A DNA stretch of 64,000 nt from Nymphaea colorata (GCF_008831285.2 NC_045149.1:5261500-5325499); one strand, 5' to 3'. Numbered from the stretch's first letter, positions 38,710-49,800 are shown. Translations and numbers: made by a program. The notes: generated by a model from the sequence alone, not told the origin.

Positions 38710-39384
38710 TTAGGTTCTCTGTTATCACCTGTCTGCAACTAGCACTTGCTGTGGTTCTGTTTGCGGTCTCCCCTTTCCTGTCCAAATCTCTTGGTGCCCT
38801 CTGTTTTTTTTCCCACACAGTATTCAACCGGTGTGCCTTGGCGGTGAAGAAGAAAAGGCAGTGGGAGAAACGCACAGCCACCATCTTCCTTTTCTTCTTC
38901 TTCAGTGAAAAAGGCAGACCACCACCATCTTCTATTTCAAAAATCAGGCACTATCTCCACATACGTTAGATCGATCCGAGGTTGCACAGGAAGCTTAGTT
39001 TGGAAGTTAAGCTTCCATCTGACCGGTGCTCGACCGAAGCCAACGTCGGCATTGGCCGGTTGGGTGAAATTCCCAAATCATTTCAAGGAAGAACAGAAAG
39101 CGCTGCCCGGTCTGCCCTGTTCTGTTTCTGAACAGGCCCGTGATAACTTGGAGTAGAAAATCAGGGTACGATTTTCGAGGAGAGCTTGGATTGATCTGAT
39201 TTTTGGAGCGTCCTTTCCTCATTGCCCCAGCTACCTTTTCTACGAATTTTTGAAGGTGGCTGTATCCTGATCATTGCCTGAATGCTCCTGTGAACCGCTC
39301 GACGATAGATTTAGGCCAGATTGCAGCTGACCAGTCGTTGATAACATTTCCAGGCCACTGTCGTATTCTTCCTCTAGAAACGAA

Positions 39385-39478
39385 ATGGCTGGCTCGTTGT
39401 CATCTTCAACACAATGGAATGCTATCTCAGCGTTAATTTTTGTTAAACTCAACAGAGATAATTATCTGTTATGGAGCA
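39385..39478 (+). pseudogene. Outer Copia gag, first part (before the inner insertion)
   Basis: ATG at 39385 opens a gag N-terminus with the KLNRDNYLLW motif typical of Copia gag (UBN2/retrotrans_gag type). The frame is cut at 39478 in the codon after WS by the inner Copia and continues in the same frame at 45547, so the target gene was open here at insertion. The leader 38710-39384 is non-coding. Confidence 0.85.
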
Positions 39479-39956
39479 TGTAAGATCATTTGGTAGGCCG
39501 GCATATATCTATGAGGAATTTCAGACATTATGGCTGTCTTAAAATAAATATCCGCTTAAGTGATTGCATTTTGGGATATTACATCATTTTAGATGGTATG
39601 TGGTAATTTTGAAATGTATACATACCAGTACGCAATTATGGACTCTTTGATGGGCGGAATTCGTAATTGTCCTCATTATAAAATGGTAGTGGTCCCTGGG
39701 GTCGTACAATGGTTGCCTGAAACATTGGTTTTTAGGGTTTTCCTCTTCCTCATTTGAGAGAGACCTCAAGCACGCCGCAAAGACCCTGGAAGATCCTACC
39801 GCGATCTACCGTCCAGTTCTTCAGATGGATTCAGGTACGCTTCCGCTTTAAGTTTAATGTTTTGTTTAATTCAATGATTTAGCATGAGCATGATCATGTT
39901 TTGTTTAAGGCATATACATTTGGTTTTGTGTATCCATGAGGGGAGAAATCCCAACA
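39479..39956 (+). repeat. 5' LTR of inner Copia
   Basis: 478 bp, TG...CA ends. The primer site TGGTATCAGAGC at 39959-39970 follows after a 2-base gap (AT). Confidence 0.95.
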
Positions 39957-39958
39957 AT

Positions 39959-39970
39959 TGGTATCAGAGC
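39959..39970 (+). other. Primer-binding site of inner Copia
   Basis: TGGTATCAGAGC, complementary to the initiator-Met tRNA 3' end, just downstream of the 5' LTR. Confidence 0.92.
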
Positions 39971-40063
39971 CCATGTTCTTCGTTAAATCGTTGAATTTTT
40001 GGTGATTTTGTGCGTTCTTCCCATTCGGATCTTCCCCATTTCGTTCATCGCCTGCAAGTTTCA

Positions 40064-40800
40064 AAAAAAAAAAAAAAAGGAAAGGGGGCGACGGCCTCCA
40101 TCGCGTGGGCGATGGAAGCCGTCGGCTTCCGTAGCAAATGGAGAAAAGGGAGAAGGGGAGGGACGCAACGGCTGGAGTCGGCCGGGATGGGTAGGCAGCG
40201 ACCGCCGGTTTCGTGCGAACCGGCCGCTTGCTTGCTGTGTGCCCTGCCTTCGATTTCAGAAGGAAGGGCAGCGAGGGACGATGGCGGGAGAAAAGGGCTT
40301 CGCCCACCTCCGTCTGGCCATATCCAGCCTCGTCGGGGAGTCCACCGTCACCGGACGGCGCTGTGCGACGAACTGATGCCCACCCTCTGCCTGCCGGTGG
40401 CTTCTGGCCGCCGCTTCAGCCACCCATTCAAGCAAAAGGGGCAAAATCTGAGAAATAAGGGCTCGCCCGATTCCGGCACCCACCTCCGCAACTCCACCGC
40501 CGGGAGGTTCCTCGTCGCCGGACGGCACCATGCCACCCGTCAGCGCCCACCCAAGGCCCCCGGAGGCCTGCCGGAGGTGGTGAATATGTCGTTCACTGCC
40601 GTGCGGCGTCTGGCAGGCGAACGGCGGTTTCGGTCGAGCAGAGTCGGTCGAGCGGGAGGCGGTCGGACCCGGGTCGGGTCATGTTGACCCGACCCAGATC
40701 CATAAGGCTTTTCAAAAAAAAAAAATTGCCGCCGCCCGCTCGCGGGCGTTTGTGTTAATATGTCGAACCGGGTCAGGTCCTGTCGGACCCGACCCGTATC
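40064..40800 (+). other. GC-rich leader segment of inner Copia
   Basis: After a poly-A run (about 40064-40078) there are about 700 bp of CpG-rich DNA with 'cggacccgggtcgggtc' blocks (40663-40697 and again 40768-40800). The GC content keeps long frames open on both strands (40010-40687 plus, 39894-40307 minus). None shows a known domain or the composition of gag, so I treat them as fortuitous. It may be captured genomic DNA. Confidence 0.5.
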
Positions 40801-40814
40801 CATGTGGTTTAAGT

Positions 40815-41240
40815 TATGCAAATCGGTTCATTTTTTTTAAACCGGTTCTTGAAAAAGACTCGAATCGGTTCATTCAGTTTTAGAACCGGTTCAGACCTTT
40901 TAAACCCGATTCGAACCATTTTGGGACCGGTTCATTCAGTTTTAGAACCGATTCGGACCCTTTTCAGAACGGTTCAGTTGTTTTCAGACCGGTTCAGTGG
41001 ACTTTCAGACCGGTTCACTTGATATTTAGACCGATTCAGGGCATTTCAGACCGGTTCATTCAGTTTTGGAACCGATTGTGGCCATTTTTGAACCGGTTCA
41101 GTGGGTTTCGGAACCGATATGGTCTATTTTTGACCGGTTCGTCCAATTTTTGACCAGTTCAGCACTGTTTAGGGCTATGTGGGTGTTTTAGTTGTGGTTT
41201 AAGACCGATACGAGCCATTTTGAGGCCGATTCAGTGGTTC
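40815..41240. repeat. ACCGGTTCA tandem array in the inner Copia leader
   Basis: About 15 or more units of roughly 20-40 bp built on (G)ACCGGTTCA or ACCGATTC, separated by T-rich spacers such as 'ttcagtttta' and 'ggactttca'. It lies between the GC-rich leader and the first gag remnant. The ORF 40816-41022 is a translation of the array. Confidence 0.85.
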
Positions 41241-42129
41241 TTGACCCTCTTAAGCACGATTATGATACTGGTTCATAAAATTTTGGACTCTTTTGGGCCC
41301 ATATCATTGAATCATTTGGTTTTGGATTTAATGAAGGGCAAATTTGTATGTAATTTGGTTTATGCATCAGGTTTTGAATTCAATGTAAGAAAATTTTGTA
41401 TGTGTCACATCATTAAATCATTTGGTTTTGGATTCAATGAATGACAAATTTTATATGTAAATTTTAATTCATGTATAATGTTTTGCATGTTTTAAATTTG
41501 TGGGTATACTTTAGATGAATATTTGGATTATGAATTTGACCTTTGGCCATGTCTGTTGTTTGAAATGAGTAAGTTTGTATTTTATGTCGCCAAAGTGACC
41601 TCTGTTGTACGAATTTGTCTGTTTTAAACATTAGATGATAGTATACTTGATCCATGCGGGCAATGATCAACCCAAAGGAGGATTGTTGTTTGGTCAGGTT
41701 TAAGTATACAGGGCAATGAATATGTGATAATTTTTCAGGTTTCCATGTGAATAGTGAGTCAATCCAAAGATAGGCTCGTTGTTTGACATGGTTAATTATC
41801 TATATTCATTGTTGACCAAGAATACCACTTGCAGTTAGTATTACAATCCAAAGATTGGATATTAACGTTGCACCGGTACCTTGTGATTGGTTTTGGGCCA
41901 TTGTGTTTAAATTCATTTATATTTGTTGTTTAATCTTTGTACATGTATTGATTGTGAGCACACTTTGGTTTGTTCTTTGTACAGTGAGTTCTGCTTATAT
42001 GATATTTGCAAATTTTGAGTACTATTCCTGAGTTAAATGATTCGATTTTTATAAGTAAGAAAATAAAGACTGTTTAAGAAGTTGCAGTTGACCAATCATC
42101 CGTTAAGAAACAAAAGAAACATAAGGAAT
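41241..42129 (+). other. Inner Copia leader/gag interval with no recognisable gag
   Basis: Where a Copia gag should lie, I find no long frame and no gag motif. The sequence holds repeats such as 'tcatttggttttggattyaatga' at 41319 and 41418 and 'caatccaaagat' phrases at 41760 and 41845. Gag has either been deleted or decayed beyond recognition. Confidence 0.5.
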
Positions 42130-42835
42130 GCCTATCAGGCTGCTTCTTTTGCAAGGTGAAGGTCATATGAAGGAAGATTGTACTGAGTATCATGCATGGC
42201 GTGAAATGAAGGGTACACTTCTCACTTTGGTTTGTTCTGAGATTAATTTAACTTCAGTACCCAAAAACACTTCGTGGGTAGATTCGGTGCTACAACTCAC
42301 ATAGTGTCTATGCAAGGCTGCCTAAATTGTAAAACGCCAATTGATGCTGAAAGATTCATCTATGTGGGCGATGGCAAGAAGGCGAAGGTTGAAGCCATAG
42401 CAGATTTTCGGTTATTGTTAAAGACTGATTGTTATTTGAATTTGACAGAAACTCATGTGGTGCCGTCTTTTAGACGGAATTTGGTTCATATTTCCTCATT
42501 CAACAAGTTTGGTTATTATTGTTCATTTGGAAGAAGTAAATTTAAGTTGTTTCTGTACTCAAATTTGATTGCCACTGGCTCTTTGTCTAGTAGCGATAAT
42601 CTTTATTTGCTTGATATGGTTGCTTCATATAATGAAATCTTGCATGTTACGTCTAGTGGTACTAAAAGAAAATTAGCCAAAGAGAATTTTGCTATATTAT
42701 GACATTGGCGCTTAGGACAGATCTCTGAAAAGAGAATATAAAGGCTTATGTCGAAAGGAATTCTTGAGTCCCTTGATTTTGCAAACTTTAATGTTTGCAC
42801 TGATTGTATAAAGGGAAAATGAACAAACATTAATG
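42130..42835 (+). pseudogene. Inner Copia zinc knuckle - protease - pre-integrase remnant
   Basis: The CCHC knuckle (CFFCK..GHMKEDC) spans 42141-42180, but one base is missing in the middle, so its halves lie in different frames. The protease active-site region (WVDS/GATTH) at 42276-42297 is broken in the same way inside the catalytic triplet. Frame 42274-42702 then carries the rest of the protease region (…VPSFRRNLVHIS…) and stops where a Trp codon has become TGA (42700-42702). HW.LG..SEKR and C..C motifs of the GAG-pre-integrase zinc finger follow to about 42820. The sequence jumps from there straight to the post-integrase region, so the DDE core is missing. Confidence 0.8.
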
Positions 42836-43099
42836 GGTTATAAGTTTTATAATTCATTCAGTAAGTCTTTCTTTGAAAAGGAAAATGTCCATTTCTTTGA
42901 GGATATTGAGTTTGGGGGAGGTGATTAGGTTAAACACATTGCCTTTGAAGGGAGACCTGAGTCCACTCATACAAATGTTGTAAGCAATAGTCAGGTATTC
43001 ATTCCTGTCATTGTTTCATCAACATATTCAGAAGAAGGCAATGATATCGATCTCCCTACTAAAGAACAAACTCAACAACCTCAAGAAAATCAAGTAGAG

Positions 43100-44314
43100 G
43101 TGCCACTAAGGAGATCCACTAGAGAGAGGAGAAATACAATTTCAAATGATTTTGTCTATCTCCAAGAACATGATGTTGATATGGGCTTAATGGAGGATGA
43201 TCATGTCAACCTCCAGCAAGCAATAAAGAGTTCTAAATCTCTTAAGTGGATAAATGCCATGAATGAGGAAATAAAGTCCATGATGGACAATAACGTATGG
43301 GAAGTTGTTCCTTTGCCTGAAGGTGTGAAACCCATTGGTTGTAAATGGATATTTAAAACCAAGAGGGATTCATTAGGTAACATCAAAAGGTATAAGGCAC
43401 GTCTTGTTGCAAAGGACTTTATTCAAAAGGAAGACATTGATTATACAGAGACTTTCTCTCCAGTTTCGTCGAAAGACTCTTTCAGGACTATAATGGCACT
43501 TGTAGCTCATTTTGACTTATAGCTGCATCAGATGGATGTTAAGACAGCGTTTCTAAATGGAGACATTGATGAAACGATATATATGGTGCAACCAGAAAAC
43601 TTTGCTTCAGGAGATACAAAGAAAATGGTTTGCAAACTCAAGAAATCGATCTATGGGCTAAAGCAAGCTTTCCGTCAGTGGTATTACAAATTTTATCAAG
43701 TTATAGTTTCATTTAGCTTTGAAACTAATATGGTTGATGAATGCGTATACCAAAAGTTCAGTGGGGGTAAATTTATCTTTCTGGTTTTATATGTCGATGA
43801 TATATTGTTGGCAAGTAATGATGTGGGCATATTGCATGAAACTAAGAATTTTTTGTCAACAAACTTTAACATGAAGGATCTTGGTTGTGCATCTTTTGTA
43901 TTGGGGATCCAAATATTTCGAGATTGTTCTCGGGGTATTCTTGGATTATCACAAAAGGCCTACATTGATAATGTGCTTCAGTGATATAACATGAAGGATT
44001 GTAAACCAGGAGATATTCCAGTTGCTAAAGGAGAAAAGTTTAGTCTCAAACAGTACCCTAAAAGTGAAATCGAATCTAAGGAAATGGAAAGGATTCCCTA
44101 TTCGTCTGTTGTGGGAAGCCTTATGTATGCTCAGGTTTGTACTCGTCCGGATATTACATTTATCGTTAGAATGTTATGCAAATACTTAAGTGATCCTAGT
44201 ATGGATCATTGGGAAGCAGCCAAAAAGAGTTTTGAGGTACTTACAAAGAACATAAGATTTTATGCTCACATACAGGAAGTCAGACCAGTGGGAGATCATT
44301 GGATATTCAGATGA
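43100..44314 (+). pseudogene. Inner Copia reverse transcriptase, two in-frame stops
   Basis: One frame runs from 43100 to 44314 broken only by TAG at 43520-43522 and TGA at 43982-43984. Motifs in order: W..AMNEE..S...N..W, KPIGCKWIFK, YKARLVAK, DYTETFSPV, QMDVKTAFLNG, LKKSIYGLKQA, the catalytic YVDD at 43790-43801, and PYSSVVGSLMYAQVCTRPD. This is a Copia (RVT_2) reverse transcriptase. The upstream part 42840-43099 is the proline/charged linker after integrase. The enzyme motifs are intact but the gene cannot make a full protein. The 43100 codon is GTG and is not a real start. Confidence 0.92.
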
Positions 44315-44660
44315 GTGCCAAAACAGTAGCATAATATGCTACGAGGCATCCAATCAAGTTTTGTGATTGCGGAATTTTGTCACGGGGCTGCGCATTATGT
44401 ATGGTGTAGAAGGACCACTAAGGTTATTGTGTGACAATAATTCAATAGTCATGTACTCTAATAACAGCCACAGTTTGTCAAAGTCGAAGCACATCAACAT
44501 TAAGTTTTTGGGCTGTTAAAAAGAGGATACAAAATGGTCAGGTGTCTAGAGCATATTGGGACAAACTCCATGATTGCGGATCTGCTTACCAATGGTTTAA
44601 CACATAAGGTCTTTCATGAACATGTTGTTCGTATGGGGGTGTTATCCTTGGATGATGTGT
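44315..44660 (+). pseudogene. Inner Copia RNase H remnant
   Basis: Frameshifted pieces with LRLLCDNNS, SKSKHINIKF, EHIGTNSMIAD and FHEHVVRMGVLSLDDV, the usual C-terminal end of this Copia group; stop near 44660. The interval to the 3' LTR (44661-45063) is untranslated. Confidence 0.75.
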
Positions 44661-45063
44661 AGGTTTAGTGGGAGTTTGTATTTTGTTTGCTCTTATGTAT
44701 GGACACATATTCAGTTTTCTGCAGAATAAAGTTTAAAGTTCTTTGGTTCCATTCTGTGTTTGTGTTTTTTATCTCCATAAGGTTTTAAAGTTGGACCAGT
44801 TGAGAATAGACATGTTGTAATCACATTACATGTAATTCTCATGCTATACATCCATATCAGATCTATGTCATTGATTGTGTTAACATTTGTGATCATTGAA
44901 GGTTTAGCTAATTTTAATATAGCGAAAGCCGCTTTGGTTCTGTGTTGATATGGTCATGGACGAGATTGGTGAAAATGGCATTTAATAAGTTAGCAATTAT
45001 GAGCTCCTAAGGTTTTATGTAATGTCTGAATGTATAAAGACATATTTGGCCCAAGTGGGAGAT

Positions 45064-45541
45064 TGTAAGATCATTTGGTGGGCCGGCATATATCTATGAG
45101 GAACTTCAGTCATTATGGTTGTCTTAAAATAAATATCCGCTTAAGTGATTGCATTTTGGGATATTACGTCATTTTAGATGGTATGAGGTAATTTTGAAAT
45201 GTATAGATACCAATACGCAATTACGGACTCTTTGATGGGCGGAATTCGTAATTGTCCTCATTATAAAATGGTAGTGGTCCCTAGGGTCGTGCAATGGTTG
45301 CCTGAAACATTGGTTTCTAGGGTTTTGCTCTTCCCCATATGAGAGAGACCTCAAGCACGCCGCAAAGACCCTAGAAGATCCTACCGCGATCTACCGTCCA
45401 GTTCTTCAGATGGATTCAGGTACGCTTCCGCTTTAAGTTTAATGTTTTGTTTAATTCAATGATTTAGCATGAACATGATCCTGTTTTGTTTAGGGCATAT
45501 ACATTTGGTTTTGTGTATCCATGATGGGAGAAATCCCAACA
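45064..45541 (+). repeat. 3' LTR of inner Copia
   Basis: 478 bp, same length as the 5' LTR with about 20 differences, ending CCCAACA before the GAGCA target duplication. Confidence 0.95.
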
Positions 45542-45546
45542 GAGCA

Positions 45547-46035
45547 GTCAACTTGAATCTGTTATGGAATCTCAAGAACTTGTTCAGTTCATCAATGGGT
45601 CTTCTCCACCTCCTCCTGAAGTCATAATCAAGGACGGCGAGAGCGAAATCAATCCAGAATTCGCTGTTTGGAAGAGGTCAGACATGTTGGCCTTGAGGTG
45701 GATCAAAGCCACTGTCTTTGAACCTGTCTTCGGACATACTGCATTTTATCCAAAAGAAAAACATGACTATGCAGACATATTTGGAACAAATCAAACTTCT
45801 TGTTGACACTTTATCTGCAGCAGGACAAGAAGTTGATGGTGACCTTGTTCAGATCACAATGAATGGGCTGCCGGTGGAGTATGAAAGCTTTGTTACTCTT
45901 ATTAGTGCCAACTCCTCTAACACTTCCATCACGTTTTCAGAGCTATTTGATCTTCTTCTTACTCAAGAAAGGAGACTTGATCTTTTCAAATCAACGGTCA
46001 GCAATTCTAACCGGTCTGTCCAAGCATTTCCATAA
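45547..46035 (+). pseudogene. Outer Copia gag, second part, frameshifted
   Basis: Continues the gag frame from 39478 (…QLESVMESQELVQFING…) to about 45740. The reading then moves to another frame, where MTMQTYLEQIKLL…QITMNGLPVEYESF…LLTQE carries on to a stop at 46033-46035. The middle of a usual Copia gag, before QKKN, is short, so a small deletion probably accompanies the frameshift. Gag is the capsid-type structural protein of the element. Confidence 0.85.
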
Positions 46036-46190
46036 GTAGTAGAGAATCAAGCAGCGTTCAATGTTTTTGGAAGTTGAGGACGAGGATGAGCAAACTTTAG
46101 AAGACGAGGTGGAGGTTGGTTTGAAGGAAGAGGAAATCGGCTTCCAAATCAAAATCCAGTACAAAGTGGAGATTCAAGCAGCAATAATTA

Positions 46191-46676
46191 TGCCAATATT
46201 GTGGTAGGAAGGGTCACTCGGCCAGGTCATGTTATGATATTCCGCAGGGATTCTCTACAATGAACTTGCAAGAATCCATTGATGAATACTGGTATTCCGA
46301 TACAAGAGCTATGAATCATGTTGTCAAAAATGACGAAATGATGAGCAACAAGACAACATATGAAGGACCAGACAATATTATGATCGGTAATGGTTCAAGT
46401 CTTCCTATTAAGCATACAGGGAATTTATTAGTAAAAAGTATTGAGACGCCTTTTCATCTTAAGAATGTTTTTCTTGTTCCTAGTATAGCTCATAATCTTT
46501 TATCAGTGGGCAAGTTTATATCTGAAAATGACTGCACCTTTCAATTCTCACCAACTGATTTTCTTATAAAGGATCGGCAGACGGGCATGGTTCTTGTTCA
46601 AGGACCAAAGACGCGTAATGGCCTCTATCCCATCAGCACAACTAGATCCAACAATGATCAGATTTCAACCAAGTAG
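46191..46676 (+). pseudogene. Outer Copia zinc knuckle and protease region
   Basis: A complete CCHC knuckle (C-x2-C-x4-H-x4-C, CQYCGRKGHSARSC) at 46191-46232 runs in frame into the protease region. The expected D-(S/T)-G-A active site reads D-T-R-A (near 46299-46310), so the conserved glycine is replaced and the protease is probably inactive. Downstream …LKNVFLVPSIAHNLLSVGKF… is the normal protease-to-pre-integrase stretch. Stop at 46674-46676. Confidence 0.85.
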
Positions 46677-46699
46677 CGTTTAACAGCTGGTTTCCAGCA

Positions 46700-47655
46700 G
46701 GCGTCAATAAGGAATCCGCATCTTTTGATCTCTGGCATCGACGGCTTTGTCATGCAAACAGAAAAATAGTTAGTTTTCTTAATTTCAGTCAATTTATGTC
46801 AATAAACACTCCGGTTACAAAAGGAACTTGTCAGTCTTGTCTATTGGGAAAGGCACATAAACTACAATTTCCAAGTTTTGATTGTCATGCCTCATGGCCT
46901 CTTGAAGTACTTCATATGGATGTATGGGGACGAGCCCCAATTTTGTCTCGAGATGGTTTCAAGTTTTTCCTGCTTATAGTAGACAATTATTCAAGATTTT
47001 CATGGTTATTTTCTCTTAAAGCCAAATTTGATGTGGTTGCGTGTTTTAAGAATTTTAAGGTCTTGATTGAAAAGTGACTAAATGTCTCTATCTCTTCGAT
47101 TCAATCTAACAATGGCAAAGAGTTTGTAAACTTAGAGTTTTCTTTATTCTGTGACTCACACGACATTTTTCATTAGTTTTCACGTCCATACACTCCAGAG
47201 CAAAATGGCATAGTCGAACGAAAAAATCATCATGTCATTGAAACAAGATTGACTATGCTTTATGATGCTGGTTTGACCTATGATTTCTGGGTTGATTTGT
47301 TCCGTACTGCTGTTTATATCATCAATCATCTCCCAACTATCAAATTGCAGTGCAAATTGCCATTCTCAATGCTTTTCAAAACAAGTCTAGCCTATGATCA
47401 TATTCGAGTGTTTGGGACCACGTGCTACCCCTTGTTGACACCAACAAATGACTCCAAGTTTAATCCAAAAACAACTCCCTGCACTTTCGTGGGCTATGCA
47501 ACTCAGCACAAGGGATACTTATATTATGACGCCTCACGCAAATGAATCATCATCTCTCATCATGTCGTTTTTGATGAACTTCATGGACCACGCATCGTAA
47601 AGTCAACCAAAGATCCATTCGTCTCTGATAACGTTATTGCTGCTTGGCTGCACAA
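46700..47655 (+). pseudogene. Outer Copia integrase, with stops and a changed catalytic residue
   Basis: GAG-pre-integrase H..H..C..C zinc finger (LWHRRLCHA ... CQSCLLGKAHK) at about 46733-46860, then the first catalytic Asp in LHMDVWG. Stops follow at 47075-47077 and near 47175. The second catalytic Asp position reads QSNNGKEF where QTDNGGEF is usual, so Asp has become Asn. PYTPEQNGIVERKNHH keeps the Glu. 47249-47545 is the C-terminal part (FGTTCYPL…TFVGY…KGY), ending at TGA. It is the element's DNA-joining enzyme, now non-functional. Confidence 0.88.
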
Positions 47656-49476
47656 TGTGACTGCAAACACCTCATCCAATCCAACTGATAATGCTCATTC
47701 CTCACCAGTAGCCACACCCTACATAGTATTACCTGTTATTTCCCCAGTTCCTATCGCTGGTTCTCCCGTGCCCATTTCTACTTCAGTGATTCATGCGGCA
47801 ATTACCCTACCCCCACCTGCCGATCCGTCGCCTCATGATCAGCAACCATCCACATTTGCATCATCTCAATCCGACCTGCCTTCTGCTCCTGCGGTCCCTC
47901 CCACCGATGCTCTTCCTCCCTTGGTTACTCGTTCTCATCTGGTGGTCACTCATTCTATGACTAGTTCCTTAATGCCCAAGGCTTTCGCTGCTCTCACTGC
48001 ACCATAGGAACCCGGCTCATTCAAAGAGGTTGTTCGGTCTCTATTTTGGTGTCAAGCTATGCAACTGGAATTTTCGGCATTACAGAAAAATCGAACATGG
48101 CCGCTTGTACCCCCCCAACCGGATCTCAATATTATAAGCTCTAAATGGGTGTACAAACTTAAGTGTCATCCTGATGGCTCTATTGCACGGCATAAAGCTC
48201 GGCTCGTGGCTCGTGGTTTTCTTCAAACTGCTGGAATTGACTACCAAGAGACATTCAGTCCCATTGTCAAACCAACCACTATCTGGGTACTACTCTCCCT
48301 CGCCGTTTAGTTTGGCTGGTCATTGCGATAACTTGATTTTGATAATGCCTTCCTTAGTGGGTATCTTTCAGAAGATGTTTACATGGCTCAACCAGAGGGC
48401 TTTGAAGATCCAAAATTTCCTCATCATGTATGCAAATTAGATAAAGCTCTATATGGGCTCAAACAAGCCCCGCATGCATGGTATCATCATCTCAATTGCT
48501 ATCTTCGAGACATTGGCTTTACTGTTTCTTAGTCGGACGCGTCTTTGTTCATTTATGTTTGTGGTTCCCATCAACTATATCTTCTCGTCTATGTTGATGA
48601 TTTGATCATTACCAGTACTTCCCTGTCTCTTATTTCTCACATGATATGGCGGCTTGGTTCAGTCTTTTCTGTCAAAAATCTTGGTCCCTTGATAGATTTT
48701 CTCTTCATTGAAGTCAACTGAAGACCGGGCGAACTCTATCTATGCCAGCACAACTACATTCATAGCATTATTCACAAAGCTAAACTGGATAATGCTAAGT
48801 CCATGGTCTCTCCCATGGCAAGCTCTCAAACACCTAAACCTGACGATGACTCTCTCTTTGGGGATCCTATACTATATCGCAATATAGTCAGAGCATTACA
48901 ATATGCTACCCTAACCTGTCTTGATATCGTATTTGTTGTGAATCGTGCCTGCCAATTCATGCACTCTCCGTTCACTGGTATTTGAAGGGCACAAGTCATT
49001 ATGCTCTTCGCTTGACTCAATCACTGTCATTATAGTTAAGCATCTTTGCTGATGCAGATTGGGCTGGAAGCGCAGAAGATTGAAAATCAACATACGGTTT
49101 TGTGGCTCTCCTAGGCAACAACATAGTATCATATGCATCTAGAAAACAACGGACAGTTGCTCCGTCGAGCACTGAAGTTGAGTATAAATCTTTGGCGTGT
49201 GCTGCTATAGAAATTCTATGACTTAAACCTCTCTTGAAAGAGTTGAACATTCCAACATCTAAAGCACCGATCTTGTGGTGTGACAATATAGGGGCTTTAT
49301 ATTTGGCATCAAACCTTGTTTTCCATGCTCGAACAAAGCATGTTGAGGTTGATTTTTACCTTGTCAGAGATCATGTTAACAAAGGAAAGATCCAAGTAAA
49401 CTTCATCAGAATGACAAAACAATTAGCAGATGGAATGACAAAGGCCCTTGGAGGAGCTGTGTTCAATGAATTTTGA
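47656..49476 (+). pseudogene. Outer Copia linker, reverse transcriptase and RNase H, several stops
   Basis: A Pro/Ser-rich linker (47657-48007), then RT: SSKWVYKLK, IARHKARLVARGF, DYQETFSPIVK, DFDNAFLSG (after a frameshift near 48310-48330), LDKALYGLKQAP, YVDD at 48590-48601. RNase H: QRTVAPSSTEVEY, WCDNIGALYLASN, HVEVDFYLVRD, KQLADGMTKALGG, stop at 49474-49476. In-frame stops near 48530, 48720, 48983 and 49220. It resembles the gamma-type Copia RT with the usual plant motifs and cannot be translated whole. Confidence 0.9.
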
Positions 49477-49520
49477 TTCAATCTAAACGTCGTGGAATCT
49501 CCGTTTAGCTTGAGGGAGGA

Positions 49521-49800
49521 TGTTAAGGAAAGTGAGAACGAGAGAAACAAATCTTGTTGCGTTAATTCTAGCAAGGGATAAAATCGTGCTTGTCCTAAAA
49601 TCTTGGTGTTAACGTTTTATCCCTTGCCATATATTGTTGTAAATCACGAGTCTTCCATTTTACACATTTCCTTCCTTTTGTTCTTTGTAACTCCTACTGT
49701 AATGAACCTATATATGCCATGTAATACTCATCATCAATATCATAAAGAAAAGGAGTTCATAATCGATTATCTCGTTCTCTATCAGTTACTTGGTTTATCA
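49521..49800 (+). repeat. 3' LTR of outer Copia
   Basis: 280 bp starting directly after the purine tract TGAGGGAGGA and ending TTTATCA, followed by the ATGAG target duplication. Confidence 0.95.

Larger units (their letters stand above)
39479..45541 (+). mobile_element. Inner Copia LTR retrotransposon, TSD GAGCA
   Basis: Two 478-bp LTRs (39479-39956, 45064-45541), both TGTAAGATC...ATCCCAACA, with GAGCA at 39474-39478 and 45542-45546. They differ at about 20 of 478 positions by eye. The primer site is at 39959 and a purine-rich AAGTGGGAGA lies near 45053. The internal region has an unusually long leader, a zinc knuckle, protease, pre-integrase, RT and RNase H remnants. A recognisable gag body and the integrase core are absent. 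It belongs to a different Copia group from its host element: the LTRs and RT are unlike. Confidence 0.95.
38419..49800 (+). mobile_element. Outer Copia LTR retrotransposon, TSD ATGAG, interrupted by an inner Copia
   Basis: 5' LTR 38419-38696, primer site 38697-38709, polypurine tract 49511-49520 and 3' LTR 49521-49800, flanked by ATGAG at 38414-38418 and 49801-49805. Without the inner insertion and one copy of its TSD the element is about 5.3 kb, normal for Copia. The domain order gag - protease - integrase - RT - RNase H is the Copia order. The LTRs differ at about 25 positions plus a 2-nt indel in 278 bp, by eye. The coding region is dead (stops, frameshifts, substituted catalytic residues). 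It inserted into LARD unit D, whose empty site can be read from units B and C. Confidence 0.95.

Noticed and set aside
40010-40687. 225-codon ORF, the longest plus-strand frame in the window
   Set aside because: It lies in a GC-rich Copia leader with long frames on both strands and biased composition; no gag or other domain seen.
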